A stretch of 64,000 nucleotides of DNA from Micromussa lordhowensis (lineage: Eukaryota; Cnidaria; Anthozoa; Scleractinia; Lobophylliidae): positions 6,567,783 to 6,631,782 of the forward strand of contig OZ026606.1 of assembly GCA_964020085.1 (NCBI GenBank). Direction: 5' to 3'. Below are positions 8,887 through 23,065 of the stretch, in pieces (the first letter of the stretch is position 1; each line of letters opens with the position of its first letter). The position numbers and the translations under genes were made by a program. The notes below the pieces were generated by a model. That model saw only the letters and a list, made by a program, of their open reading frames with translations, did no database searches and was not told the DNA's origin.

Positions 8887-10657
8887 ACACGGTATTCATA
8901 ACATCAGACATACATCAGTTAAAAAGAAAGAAAATAGGTTGTAGCGTGAACTCACTACCAGTCTATAGCCATTCAAAGTTATTTCGTGTAGTAGCACATT
9001 GATAAAGAAGGAATTACTCTGTCTTTAAGATACACAGAGCTAAATTCCTCGGCAAAGGGACGTTTCCAGCATTCAGCTGGATCCAACAATCCCAACAAGC
9101 CCGGAAGGGGCTGGCTGGCTGTCTGCCTGCCTGCCTGCCTGCCAACGAAATGGCTTGGGTGCAAACTGTGTCGATGAACGGGAACGTCCAACACATGTGG
9201 GATGCGTTGTCTGTAATACTTAAAATACACTCACGACAGCTGAAAAACAACGCATTTCAATTCTCTTAGCAGTCTAGCAACTTGCCAAGCTCTATGCTGA
9301 TCTATCGAACTAACAATTTGCTTGAATCTAGTCCATTTTAACTTGTCTGACATGCACGCACTCTCAGTCGGACCTCCAAACTTCAAAAACTATCCACCCC
9401 GACTATTTATGCTAATATTCCCAAGGGACGTCAGGGTGGCCAAATGGTTAACGTGGTGCGCTACGAAGACAGCGAAGGTCGCAGGTCGTGGGTTCGAATC
9501 ACACTACCGCATAGGGGTTATTCTCAAACTGGCTTGGGGGCCGACTAACCTCTCCCCGGCTACGTGGTACGTGGAGATTTGGGTCTGCGAACAAGGAATT
9601 ACTCTCAAACTGGCTTGGGGGCCGAGTAATTCCTCCCCCAAGAAGTCCTGCGAGGTTTTTTTGGTTTTTATTTCTGCTTGTCTTGATTTTCCTGATCATT
9701 TTTTTTTCCTTTTTCCTCTCGTAATTCCTTGTTAGTTTTGCTTTTCCCTACTTTCGGTATTTTTTTAACTTTTCATCAGCGCTAGAAACGGAAAAACAAG
9801 AAGCGTTTTGCGGCATTATGGCTTCCTAAGAGTTTTAATTTAGCCCGCGGTGAAATTTTAAGTTACTTTCTTTGTTTTCTTGGCTTAAACTCACTTCTAC
9901 CAAACATAGGTTGTATTTGATTTTATTTGATGTGACTTGATTGCAGAATAATTCTTCAATGATCAACTGTTTCATCAAGTCGCAACCTGCCAGAAACTAC
10001 ATTATCGCGTGTTCAGTGTACTATTTCTTTGGCATTTGAGATCATCTGGTTCAGAGCGACAACAACGTTTGAACTCCACGAGGGTGTTCACGTCTTAAAA
10101 CATGGCCACGAACAGAGTGAAAGGAAATCTCGACAAAGACCGACCGATCGTGAGTAGCATTTCCTTGCTTTCTCCAATTGAGGCGTTTTCGGGCTAGCTA
10201 ACTATGAGAAAAAACTGTCTGTCATTCGCTAGCGGGAGAGAGATTTGTTTGTGTGACTACCGGTCGATGATCATTGACGTAGGGACAACATACGGAGTGT
10301 TCGCTTACTCCTAATTGTGGCCTAGTTTGCTTGAAGTTCAATCGATTCTCGATGTACGAAGCTCTTGTTCAGTCCATTTAGGACGATGCAGGCCTTCACA
10401 GAAAGCCATAGTTCAGCTCTCCGCTGCGGTTTTGATATGTGGAGGTTTGTGTTGACAAGACGCGAACTTTTTGTTGGAAGCACGGTTATTTTAATTGTAC
10501 AATTCCTGATTGGATGAAAAGACGTTGGATGTAGTCTTTTTGGCCTCAAAAGCCATACAGGAGAGTAATTTCCTTTTAGATGGAGATGTGCAGATGGTAC
10601 TCTCGAGACGACATGGCCATATTTATGCACAGTTATATATTTCGGTGCATAGTCTTA
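8887..10657 (+). repeat. Macrosatellite unit 6 (1,771 bp)
   Basis: Mosaic copy. The left part has type 'A' markers (CTTAGCAG, AATACACTC) and the right part has type 'B' markers (GACTAACC, GAGTTTT, GACAAAGACC). A two-base loss gives CCTCTCGTAATT near 9716. GATGTGCAG near 10586 is synonymous in the minus-strand frame. Confidence 0.95.
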
Positions 10658-12433
10658 ACACGGTATTCATAACATCAGACATACATCAGTTAAAAAAAAG
10701 AAAATAGGTTGTAGCGTGAACTCACTACCAGTCTATAGCCATTCAAAGTTATTTCGTGTAGTAGCACATTGATAAAGAAGGAATTACTCTGTCTTTAAGA
10801 TACACAGAGCTAAATTCCTCGGCAAAGGGACGTTTCCAGCATTCAGCTGGATCCAACAATCCCAACAAGCCCGGAAGGGGCTGGCTGGCTGGCTGACTGT
10901 CTGCCTGCCTGCCTGCCAACGCAATGGCTTGGGTGCAAACTGTGTCGATGAACGGGAACGTCCAACACATGTGGGATGCGTTGTCTTTAATACTTAAAAT
11001 AAACTCACGACAGCTGAAAAACAACGCATTTCAATGCTCTTGGCAGTCTAGCAACTTGCCAAGCTCTATGCTGATCTATCGAACTAACAATTTGCTTGAA
11101 TCTAGTCCATTTTAACTTGTCTGACATGCACGCACTCTCAGTCGGACCTCCAAACTTCAAAAACTATCCACCCCGACTATTTATGCTAATATTCCCAAGG
11201 GACGTCAGGGTGGCCAAATGGTTAACGTGGTGCGCTACGAAGACAGCGAAGGTCGCAGGTCGTGGGTTCGAATCACACTACCGCATAGGGGTTATTCTCA
11301 AACTGGCTTGAGGGCCGAATAACCTCTCCCCGGCTACGTGGTACGTGGAGATTTGGGTCTGCGAACAAGGAATTACTCTCAAACTGGCTTGGGGGCCGAG
11401 TAATTCCTCCCCCAAGAAGTCCTGCGAGGTTTTGTTGGTTTTTATTTCTGCTTGTCTTGATTTTCCTGATCATTTTTTTTTTCCTTTTTCCTGCTCGTAA
11501 TTCCTTGTTAGTTTTGCTTTTCCCTACTTTCGGTATTTTTTTAACTTTTCATCAGCGCTAGAAACGGAAAAACAAGAAGCGTTTTGCGGCATTATGGCTT
11601 CCTAAGATTTTTAATTTAGCCCGCGGTGAAATTTTAAGTTACTTTCTTTGTTTTCTTGGCCTAAACTCACTTCTACCAAACATAGGTTGTATTTGATTTT
11701 ATTTGATGTGACTTGATTGCAGAATAATTCTTCAATGATCAACTGTTTCATCAAGTCGCAACCTGCCAGAAACTACATTATCGCGTGTTCAGTGTACTAT
11801 TTCTTTGGCATTTGAGATCATCTGGTTCAGAGCGACAACAACGTTTGAACTCCACGAGGGTGTTCACGTCTTAAAACATGGCCACGAACAGAGTGAAAGG
11901 AAATCTCGTCAAAGACCGACCGATCGTGAGTAGCATTTCCTTGCTTTCTCCAATTGAGGCGTTTTCGGGCTAGCTAACTATGAGAAAAAACTGTCTGTCA
12001 TTCGCTAGCGGGAGAGAGATTTGTTTGTGTGACTACCGGTCGATGATCATTGACGTAGGGACAACATACGGAGTGTTCGCTTACTCCTAATTGTGGCCTA
12101 GTTTGCTTGAAGTTCAATCGATTCTCGATGTACGAAGCTCTTGTTCAGTCCATTTAGGACGATGCAGGCCTTCACAGAAAGCCATAGTTCAGCTCTCCGC
12201 TGCGGTTTTGATATGTGGAGGTTTGTGTTGACAAGACGCGAACTTTTTGTTGGAAGCACGGTTATTTTAATTGTACAATTCCTGATTGGATGAAAAGACG
12301 TTGGATGTAGTCTTTTTGGCCTCAAAAGCCATACAGGAGAGTAATTTCCTTTTAGATGGAGATGCGCAGATGGTACTCTCGAGACGACATGGCCATATTT
12401 ATGCACAGTTATATATTTCGGTGCATAGTCTTA
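10658..12433 (+). repeat. Macrosatellite unit 7 (1,776 bp)
   Basis: Type 'D' copy sharing the TTTTG terminator variant and GGCCTAAACTC with unit 4. Private changes are AACGCAATGG near 10919, TCTTTAATAC near 10984, ATGCTCT near 11034 and GCTTGAGGGCC in the loop of hairpin 1. Confidence 0.95.
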
Positions 12434-14205
12434 ACACGGTATTCATAACATCAGACATACATCAGTTAAAAAAAAAGAAAATAGGTTGTAGCGTGAACTC
12501 ACTACCAGTCTATAGCCATTCAAAGTTATTTCGTGTAGTAGCACATTGATAAAGAAGGAATTACTCTGTCTTTAAGATACACAGAGCTAAATTCCTCGGC
12601 AAAGGGACGTTTCCAGCATTCAGCTGGATCCAACAATCCCAACAAGCCCGGAAGGGGCTGGCTGGCTGGCTGTCTGCCTGCCTGCCTGCCAACGAAATGG
12701 CTTGGGTGCAAACTGTGTCGATGAACGGGAACGTCCAACACATGTGGGATGCGTTGTCTGTAATACTTAAAATACACTCACGAAAGCTGAAAAACAACGC
12801 ATTTCAATTCTCTTGGCAGTCTAGCAACTTGCCAAGCTCTATGCTGATCTATCGAACTAACAATTTGCTTGAATCTAGTCCATTTTAACTTGTCTGACAT
12901 GCACGCACTCTCAGTCGGACCTCCAAACTTCAAAAACTATCCACCCCGACTATTTATGCTAATATTCCCAAGGGACGTCAGGGTGGCCAAATGGTTAACG
13001 TGGTGCGCTACGAAGACAGCGAAGGTCGCAGGTCGTGGGTTCGAATCACACTACCGCATAGGGGTTATTCTCAAACTGGCTTGGGGGCCGAATAACCTCT
13101 CCCCGGCTACGTGGTACGTGGAGATTTGGGTCTGCGAACAAGGAATTACTCTCAAACTGGCTTGGGGGCCGAGTAATTCCTCCCCCAAGAAGTCCTGCGA
13201 GGTTTTTTTGGTTTTTATTTCTGCTTGTCTTGATTTTCCTGATCATTTTTTTTTCCTTTTTCCTGCTCGTAATTCCTTGTTAGTTTTGCTTTTCCCTACT
13301 TTCGGTATTTTTTTAACTTTTCATCAGCGCTAGAAACGGAAAAACAAGAAGCGTTTTGCGGCATTATGGCTTCCTAAGATTTTTAATTTAGCCCGCGGTG
13401 AAATTTTAAGTTACTTTCTTTGTTTTCTTGGCTTAAACTCACTTCTACCAAACATAGGTTGCATTTGATTTTATTTGATGTGACTTGATTGCAGAATAAT
13501 TCTTCAATGATCAACTGTTTCATCAAGTCGCAACCTGCCAGAAACTACATTATCGCGTGTTCAGTGTACTATTTCTTTGGCATTTGAGATCATCTGGTTC
13601 AGAGCGACAACAACGTTTGAACTCCACGAGGGTGTTCACGTCTTAAAACATGGCCACGAACAGAGTGAAAGGAAATCTCGTCAAAGACCGACCGATCGTG
13701 AGTAGCATTTCCTTGCTTTCTCCAATTGAGGCGTTTTCGGGCTAGCTAACTATGAGAAAAAACTGTCTGTCATTCGCTAGCGGGAGAGAGATTTGTTTGT
13801 GTGACTACCGGTCGATGATCATTGACGTAGGGACAACATACGGAGTGTTCGCTTACTCCTAATTGTGGCCTAGTTTGCTTGAAGTTCAATCGATTCTCGA
13901 TGTACGAAGCTCTTGTTCAGTCCATTTAGGACGATGCAGGCCTTCACAGAAAGCCATAGTTCAGCTCTCCGCTGCGGTTTTGATATGTGGAGGTTTGTGT
14001 TGACAAGACGCGAACTTTTTGTTGGAAGCACGGTTATTTTAATTGTACAATTCCTGATTGGATGAAAAGACGTTGGATGTAGTCTTTTTGGCCTCAAAAG
14101 CCATACAGGAGAGTAATTTCCTTTTAGATGGAGATGCGCAGATGGTACTCTCGAGACGACATGGCCATATTTATGCACAGTTATATATTTCGGTGCATAG
14201 TCTTA
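12434..14205 (+). repeat. Macrosatellite unit 8 (1,772 bp)
   Basis: Type 'A' copy with AATACACTC and TGCATTTGATT, like units 5 and 15. ACGAAAGCTG near 12780 is private. Confidence 0.95.
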
Positions 14206-14426
14206 ACACGGTATTCATAACATCAGACATACATCCGTTAAAAAAAAGAAAATAGGTTGTAGCGTGAACTCACTACCAGTCTATAGCCATTCAAAGTTAT
14301 TTCGTGTAGTAGCACATTGATAAAGAAGGAATTACTCTGTCTTTAAGATACACAGAGCTAAATTCCTCGGCAAAGGGACGTTTCCAGCATTCAGCTGGAT
14401 CCAACAATCCCAACAAGCCCGGAAGC

Positions 14427-14459
<33 letters not shown>

Positions 14460-15983
14460 CCTGCCTGCCAACGAAATGGCTTGGGTGCAAACTGTGTCGA
14501 TGAACGGGAACGTCCAACACATGTGGGATGCGTTGTCTGTAATACTTAAAATAAACTCACGACAGCTGAAAAACAACGCATTTCAATTCTCTTGGCAGTC
14601 TAGCAACTTGCCAAGCTCTATGCTGATCTATCGAACTAACAATTTGCTTGAATCTAGTCCATTTTAACTTGTCTGACATGCACGCACTCTCAGTCGGACC
14701 TCCAAACTTCAAAAACTATCTACCCCGACTATTTATGCTAATATTCCCAAGGGACGTCAGGGTGGCCAAATGGTTAACGTGGTGCGCTACGAAGACAGCG
14801 AAGGTCGCAGGTCGTGGGTTCGAATCACACTACCGCATAGGGGTTATTCTCAAACTGGCTTGGGGGCCGACTAACCTCTCCCCGGCTACGTGGTACGTGG
14901 AGATTTGGGTCTGCGAACAAGGAATTACTCTCAAACTGGCTTGGGGGCCGAGTAATTCCTCCCCCAAGAAGTCCTGCGAGGTTTTTTTGGTTTTTATTTC
15001 TGCTTGTCTTGATTTTCCTGATCATTTTTTTTTCCTTTTTCCTCTCGTAATTCCTTGTTAGTTTTGCTTTTCCCTACTTTCGGTATTTTTTTAACTTTTC
15101 ATCAGCGCTAGAAACGGAAAAACAAGAAGCGTTTTGCGGCATTATGGCTTCCTAAGAGTTTTAATTTAGCCCGCGGTGAAATTTTAAGTTACTTTCTTTG
15201 TTTTCTTGGCTTAAACTCACTTCTACCAAACATAGGTTGTATTTGATTTTATTTGATGTGACTTGATTGCAGAATAATTCTTCAATGATCAACTGTTTCA
15301 TCAAGTCGCAACCTGCCAGAAACTACATTATCGCGTGTTCAGTGTACTATTTCTTTGGCATTTGAGATCATCTGGTTCAGAGCGACAACAACGTTTGAAC
15401 TCCACGAGGGTGTTCACGTCTTAAAACATGGCCACGAACAGAGTGAAAGGAAATCTCGTCAAAGACCGACCGATCGTGAGTAGCATTTCCTTGCTTTCTC
15501 CAATTGAGGCGTTTTCGGGCTAGCTAACTATGAGAAAAAACTGTCTGTCATTCGCTAGCGGGAGAGAGATTTGTTTGTGTGACTACCGGTCGATGATCAT
15601 TGACGTAGGGACAACATACGGAGTGTTCGCTTACTCCTAATTGTGGCCTAGTTTGCTTGAAGTTCAATCGATTCTCGATGTACGAAGCTCTTGTTCAGTC
15701 CATTTAGGACGATGCAGGCCTTCACAGAAAGCCATAGTTCAGCTCTCCGCTGCGGTTTTGATATGTGGAGGTTTGTGTTGACAAGACGCGAACTTTTTGT
15801 TGGAAGCACGGTTATTTTAATTGTACAATTCCTGATTGGATGAAAAGACGTTGGATGTAGTCTTTTTGGCCTCAAAAGCCATACAGGAGAGTAATTTCCT
15901 TTTAGATGGAGATGCGCAGATGGTACTCTCGAGACGACATGGCCATATTTATGCACAGTTATATATTTCGGTGCATAGTCTTA
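14206..15983 (+). repeat. Macrosatellite unit 9 (1,778 bp)
   Basis: Type 'B' copy: GACTAACC, CCTCTCG and GAGTTTT as in units 2 and 6. It has GGAAGCGG before a CTGN tract made mostly of CTGG. Private changes are ACATCCGTT near 14230 and CTATCTACC near 14717. Confidence 0.95.
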
Positions 15984-17758
15984 ACACGGTATTCATAACA
16001 TCAGACATACATCAGTTAAAAAAAAGAAAATAGGTTGTAGCGTGAACTCACTACCAGTCTATAGCCATTCAAAGTTATTTCGTGTAGTAGCACATTGATA
16101 AAGAAGGAATTACTCTGTCTTTAAGATACACAGAGCTAAATTCCTCGGCAAAGGGACGTTTCCAGCATTCAGCTGGATCCAACAATCCCAACAAGCCCGG
16201 AAGGGGCTGGCTGGCTGACTGTCTGCCTGCCTGCCTGCCTGCCAACGAAATGGCTTGGGTGCAAACTGTGTCGATGAACGGGAACGTCCAACACATGTGG
16301 GATGCGTTGTCTGTAATACTTAAAATAAACTCACGACAGCTGAAAAACAACGCATTTCAATTCTCTTGGCAGTCTAGCAACTTGCCAAGCTCTATGCTGA
16401 TCTATCGAACTAACAATTTGCTTGAATCTAGTCCATTTTAACTTGTCTGACATGCACGCACTCTCAGTCGGACCTCCAAACTTCAAAAACTATCCACCCC
16501 GACTATTTATGCTAATATTCCCAAGGGACGTCAGGGTGGCCAAATGTTTAACGTGGTGCGCTACGAAGACAGCGAAGGTCGCAGGTCGTGGGTTCGAATC
16601 ACACTACCGCATAGGGGTTATTCTCAAACTGGCTTGGGGGCCGAATAACCTCTCCCCGGCTACGTGGTACGTGGAGATTTGGGTCTGCGAACAAGGAATT
16701 ACTCTCAAACTGGCTTGGGGGCCGAGTAATTCCTCCCCCAAGAAGTCCTGCGAGGTTTTTTGGGTTTTTATTTCTGCTTGTCTTGATTTTCCTGATCATT
16801 TTTTTTTCCTTTTTCCTGCTCGTAATTCCTTGTTAGTTTTGCTTTTCCCTACTTTCGGTATTTTTTTAACTTTTCATCAGCGCTAGAAACGGAAAAACAA
16901 GAAGCGTTTTGCGGCATTATGGCTTCCTAAGATTTTTAATTTAGCCCGCGGTGAAATTTTAAGTTACTTTCTTTGTTTTCTTGGCTTAAACTCGCTTCTA
17001 CCAAACATAGGTTGTATTTGATTTTATTTGATGTGACTTGATTGCAGAATAATTCTTCAATGATCAACTGTTTCATCAAGTCGCAACCTGCCAGAAACTA
17101 CATTATCGCGTGTTCAGTGTACTATTTCTTTGGCATTTGAGATCATCTGGTTCAGAGCGACAACAACGTTTGAACTCCACGAGGGTGTTCAGGTCTTAAA
17201 ACATGGCCACGAACAGAGTGAAAGGAAATCTCGTCAAAGACCGACCGATCGTGAGTAGCATTTCCTTGCTTTCTCCAATTGAGGCGTTTTCGGGCTAGCT
17301 AACTATGAGAAAAAACTGTCTGTCATTCGCTAGCGGGAGAGAGATTTGTTTGTGTGACTACCGGTCGATGATCATTGACGTAGGGACAACATACGGAGTG
17401 TTCGCTTACTCCTAATTGTGGCCTAGTTTGCTTGAAGTTCAATCGATTCTCGATGTACGAAGCTCTTGTTCAGTCCATTTAGGACGATGCAGGCCTTCAC
17501 AGAAAGCCATAGTTCAGCTCTCCGCTGCGGTTTTGATATGTGGAGGTTTGTGTTGACAAGACGCGAACTTTTTGTTGGAAGCACGGTTATTTTAATTGTA
17601 CAATTCCTGATTGGATGAAAAGACGTTGGATGTAGTCTTTTTGGCCTCAAAAGCCATGCAGGAGAGTAATTTCCTTTTAGATGGAGATGCGCAGATGGTA
17701 CTCTCGAGACGACATGGCCATATTTATGCACAGTTATATATTTCGGTGCATAGTCTTA
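15984..17758 (+). repeat. Macrosatellite unit 10 (1,775 bp)
   Basis: It has CTGA in the CTGN tract. AAATGTTTAAC near 16543 alters the last A-box base of the cassette. The T-run is T6 followed by GGG, and GTTCAGGTC lies near 17189. Its right end, from somewhere between 17251 and 17657, belongs to the 3,534-bp duplicated block. Confidence 0.95.
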
Positions 17759-19531
17759 ACACGGTATTCATAACATCAGACATACATCAGTTAAAAAAAA
17801 AGAAAATAGGTTGTAGCGTGAACTCACTACCAGTCTATAGCCATTCAAAGTTATTTCGTGTAGTAGCACATTGATAAAGAAGGAATTACTCTGTCTTTAA
17901 GATACACAGAGCTAAATTCCTCGGCAAAGGGACGTTTCCAGCATTCAGCTGGATCCAACAATCCCAACAAGCCCGGAAGGGGCTGGCTGGCTGACTGTCT
18001 GCCTGCCTGCCTGCCAACGAAATGGCTTGGGTGCAAACTGTGTCGATGAACGGGAACGTCCAACACATGTGGGATGCGTTGTCTGTAATACTTAAAATAA
18101 ACTCACGACAGCTGAAAAACAACGCATTTCAATTCTCTTGGCAGTCTAGCAACTTGCCAAGCTCTATGCTGATCTATCGAACTAACAATTTGCTTGAATC
18201 TAGTCCATTTTAACTTGTCTGACATACACGCACTCTCAGTCGGACCTCCAAACTTCAAAAACTATCCACCCCGACTATTTATGCTAATATTCCCAAGGGA
18301 CGTCAGGGTGGCCAAATGGTTAACGTGGTGCGCTACGAAGACAGCGAAGGTCGCAGGTCGTGGGTTCGAATCACACTACCGCATAGGGGTTATTCTCAAA
18401 CTGGCTTGGGGGCCGAATAACCTCTCCCCGGCTACGTGGTACGTGGAGATTTGGGTCTGCGAACAAGGAATTACTCTCAAACTGGCTTGGGGGCCGAGTA
18501 ATTCCTCCACCAAGAAGTCCTGCGAGGTTTTTTTGGTTTTTATTTCTGCTTGTCTTGATTTTCCTGATCATTTTTTTTTCCTTTTTCCTGCTCGTAATTC
18601 CTTGTTAGTTTTGCTTTTCCCTACTTTCGGTATTTTTTTTAACTTTTCATCAGCGCTAGAAACGGAAAAACAAGAAGCGTTTTGCGGCATTATGGCTTCC
18701 TAAGATTTTTAATTTAGCCCGCGGTGAAATTTTAAGTTACTTTCTTTGTTTTCTTGGCTTAAACTCGCTTCTACCAAACATAGGTTGTATTTGATTTTAT
18801 TTGATGTGACTTGATTGCAGAATAATTCTTCAATGATCAACTGTTTCATCAAGTCGCAACCTGCCAGAAACTACATTATCGCGTGTTCAGTGTACTATTT
18901 CTTTGGCATTTGAGATCATCTGGTTCAGAGCGACAACAACGTTTGAACTCCACGAGGGTGTTCAGGTCTTAAAACATGGCCACGAACAGAGTGAAAGGAA
19001 ATCTCGTCAAAGACCGACCGATGGTGAGTAGCATTTCCTTGCTTTCTCCAATTGAGGCGTTTTCGGGCTAGCTAACTATGAGAAAAAACTGTCTGTCATT
19101 CGCTAGCGGGAGAGAGATTTGTTTGTGTGACTACCGGTCGATGATCATTGACGTAGGGACAACATACGGAGTGTTCGCTTACTCCTAATTGTGGCCTAGT
19201 TTGCTTGAAGTTCAATCGATTCTCGATGTACGAAGCTCTTGTTCAGTCCATTTAGGACGATGCAGGCCTTCACAGAAAGCCATAGTTCAGCTCTCCGCTG
19301 CGGTTTTGATATGTGGAGGTTTGTGTTGACCAGACGCGAACTTTTTGTTGGAAGCACGGTTATTTTAATTGTACAATTCCTGATTGGATGAAAAGACGTT
19401 GGATGTAGTCTTTTTGGCCTCAAAAGCCATACAGGAGAGTAATTTCCTTTTAGATGGAGATGCGCAGATGGTACTCTCGAGACGACATGGCCATATTTAT
19501 GCACAGTTATATATTTCGGTGCATAGTCTTA
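17759..19531 (+). repeat. Macrosatellite unit 11 (1,773 bp)
   Basis: It has GACATACAC near 18222, CTCCACCAAG near 18506 and a T8 run near 18632. CCGATGGTGAGT near 19018 improves the splice-donor-like context. GACCAGACG near 19328 is synonymous in the minus-strand frame. All are shared with unit 13. Confidence 0.95.
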
Positions 19532-21292
19532 ACACGGTATTCATAACATCAGACATACATCAGTTAAAAAAAAGAAAATAGGTTGTAGCGTGAACTCACT
19601 ACCAGTCTATAGCCATTCAAAGTTATTTCGTGTAGTAGCACATTGATAAAGAAGGAATTACTCTGTCTTTAAGATACACAGAGCTAAATTCCTCGGCAAA
19701 GGGACGTTTCCAGCATTCAGCTGGATCCAACAATCCCAACAAGCCCGGAAGGGGCTGGCTGGCTGGCTGTCTGCCTGCCTGCCTGCCTGCCAACGAAATG
19801 GCTTGGGTGCAAACTTTGTCGATGAACGGGAACGTCCAACACATGTGGGATGCGTTGTCTGTAATACTTAAAATACACTCACGACAGCTGAAAAACAACG
19901 CATTTCAATTCTCTTGGCAGTCTAGCAACTTGCCAAGCTCTATGCTGATCTATCGAACTAACAATTTGCTTGAATCTAGTCCATTTTAACTTGTCTGACA
20001 TGCACGCACTCTCAGTCGGACCTCCAAACTTCAAAAACTATCCACCCCGACTATTTATGCTAATATTCCCAAGGGACGTCAGGGTGGCCAAATGGTTAAC
20101 GTGGTGGGCTACGAAGACGTCGTGGGTTCGAATCACACTACCGCATAGGGGTTATTCTCAAACTGGCTTGGGGGCCGAATAACCTCTCCCCGGCTACGTG
20201 GTACGCGGAGATTTGGGTCTGCGAACAAGGAATTACTCTCAAACTGGCTTGGGGGCCGAGTAATTCCTCCCCCAAGAAGTCCTGCGAGGTTTTTTTGGTT
20301 TTTATTTCTGCTTGTCTTGATTTTCCTGATCATTTTTTTTTCCTTTTTCCTGCTCGTAATTCCTTGTTAGTTTTGCTTTTCCCTACTTTCGGTATTTTTT
20401 TAACTTTTCATCAGCGCTAGAAACGGAAAAACAAGAAGCGTTTTGCGGCATTATGGCTTCCTAAGATTTTTAATTTAGCCCGCGGTGAAATTTTAAGTTA
20501 CTTTCTTTGTTTTCTTGGCTTAAACTCACTTCTACCAAACATAGGTTGTATTTGATTTTATTTGATGTGACTTGATTGCAGAATAATTCTTCAATGATCA
20601 ACTGTTTCATCAAGTCGCAACCTGCCAGAAACTACATTATCGCGTGTTCAGTGTACTATTTCTTTGGCATTTGAGATCATCTGGTTCAGAGCGACAACAA
20701 CGTTTGAACTCCACGAGGGTGTTCACGTCTTAAAACATGGCCACGAACAGAGTGAAAGGAAATCTCGTCAAAGACCGACCGATGGTGAGTAGCATTTCCT
20801 TGCTTTCTCCAATTGAGGCGTTTTCGGGCTAGCTAACTATGAGAAAAAACTGTCTGTCATTCGCTAGCGGGAGAGAGATTTGTTTGTGTGACTACCGGTC
20901 GATGATCATTGACGTAGGGACAACATACGGAGTGTTCGCTTACTCCTAATTGTGGCCTAGTTTGCTTGAAGTTCAATCGATTCTCGATGTACGAAGCTCT
21001 TGTTCAGTCCATTTAGGACGATGCAGGCCTTCACAGAAAGCCATAGTTCAGCTCTCCGCTGCGGTTTTGATATGTGGAGGTTTGTGTTGACAAGACGCGA
21101 ACTTTTTGTTGGAAGCACGGTTATTTTAATTGTACAATTCCTGATTGGATGAAAAGACGTTGGATGTAGTCTTTTTGGCCTCAAAAGCCATGCAGGAGAG
21201 TAATTTCCTTTTAGATGGAGATGCGCAGATGGTACTCTCGAGACGACATGGCCATATTTATGCACAGTTATATATTTCGGTGCATAGTCTTA
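19532..21292 (+). repeat. Macrosatellite unit 12 (1,761 bp)
   Basis: It has a 14-bp deletion between the A and B boxes near 20118, GTGGGCT near 20104, AACTTTGTCG near 19813 and GTACGCGG near 20201. All are shared with unit 14. Confidence 0.95.
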
Positions 21293-23065
21293 ACACGGTA
21301 TTCATAACATCAGACATACATCAGTTAAAAAAAAAGAAAATAGGTTGTAGCGTGAACTCACTACCAGTCTATAGCCATTCAAAGTTATTTCGTGTAGTAG
21401 CACATTGATAAAGAAGGAATTACTCTGTCTTTAAGATACACAGAGCTAAATTCCTCGGCAAAGGGACGTTTCCAGCATTCAGCTGGATCCAACAATCCCA
21501 ACAAGCCCGGAAGGGGCTGGCTGGCTGACTGTCTGCCTGCCTGCCTGCCAACGAAATGGCTTGGGTGCAAACTGTGTCGATGAACGGGAACGTCCAACAC
21601 ATGTGGGATGCGTTGTCTGTAATACTTAAAATAAACTCACGACAGCTGAAAAACAACGCATTTCAATTCTCTTGGCAGTCTAGCAACTTGCCAAGCTCTA
21701 TGCTGATCTATCGAACTAACAATTTGCTTGAATCTAGTCCATTTTAACTTGTCTGACATACACGCACTCTCAGTCGGACCTCCAAACTTCAAAAACTATC
21801 CACCCCGACTATTTATGCTAATATTCCCAAGGGACGTCAGGGTGGCCAAATGGTTAACGTGGTGCGCTACGAAGACAGCGAAGGTCGCAGGTCGTGGGTT
21901 CGAATCACACTACCGCATAGGGGTTATTCTCAAACTGGCTTGGGGGCCGAATAACCTCTCCCCGGCTACGTGGTACGTGGAGATTTGGGTCTGCGAACAA
22001 GGAATTACTCTCAAACTGGCTTGGGGGCCGAGTAATTCCTCCACCAAGAAGTCCTGCGAGGTTTTTTTGGTTTTTATTTCTGCTTGTCTTGATTTTCCTG
22101 ATCATTTTTTTTTCCTTTTTCCTGCTCGTAATTCCTTGTTAGTTTTGCTTTTCCCTACTTTCGGTATTTTTTTTAACTTTTCATCAGCGCTAGAAACGGA
22201 AAAACAAGAAGCGTTTTGCGGCATTATGGCTTCCTAAGATTTTTAATTTAGCCCGCGGTGAAATTTTAAGTTACTTTCTTTGTTTTCTTGGCTTAAACTC
22301 GCTTCTACCAAACATAGGTTGTATTTGATTTTATTTGATGTGACTTGATTGCAGAATAATTCTTCAATGATCAACTGTTTCATCAAGTCGCAACCTGCCA
22401 GAAACTACATTATCGCGTGTTCAGTGTACTATTTCTTTGGCATTTGAGATCATCTGGTTCAGAGCGACAACAACGTTTGAACTCCACGAGGGTGTTCAGG
22501 TCTTAAAACATGGCCACGAACAGAGTGAAAGGAAATCTCGTCAAAGACCGACCGATGGTGAGTAGCATTTCCTTGCTTTCTCCAATTGAGGCGTTTTCGG
22601 GCTAGCTAACTATGAGAAAAAACTGTCTGTCATTCGCTAGCGGGAGAGAGATTTGTTTGTGTGACTACCGGTCGATGATCATTGACGTAGGGACAACATA
22701 CGGAGTGTTCGCTTACTCCTAATTGTGGCCTAGTTTGCTTGAAGTTCAATCGATTCTCGATGTACGAAGCTCTTGTTCAGTCCATTTAGGACGATGCAGG
22801 CCTTCACAGAAAGCCATAGTTCAGCTCTCCGCTGCGGTTTTGATATGTGGAGGTTTGTGTTGACCAGACGCGAACTTTTTGTTGGAAGCACGGTTATTTT
22901 AATTGTACAATTCCTGATTGGATGAAAAGACGTTGGATGTAGTCTTTTTGGCCTCAAAAGCCATACAGGAGAGTAATTTCCTTTTAGATGGAGATGCGCA
23001 GATGGTACTCTCGAGACGACATGGCCATATTTATGCACAGTTATATATTTCGGTGCATAGTCTTA
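21293..23065 (+). repeat. Macrosatellite unit 13 (1,773 bp; duplicate of unit 11)
   Basis: It carries every variant noted in unit 11 at an offset of 3,534 bp, including the T8 run near 22166 and CTCCACCAAG near 22040. Confidence 0.95.
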
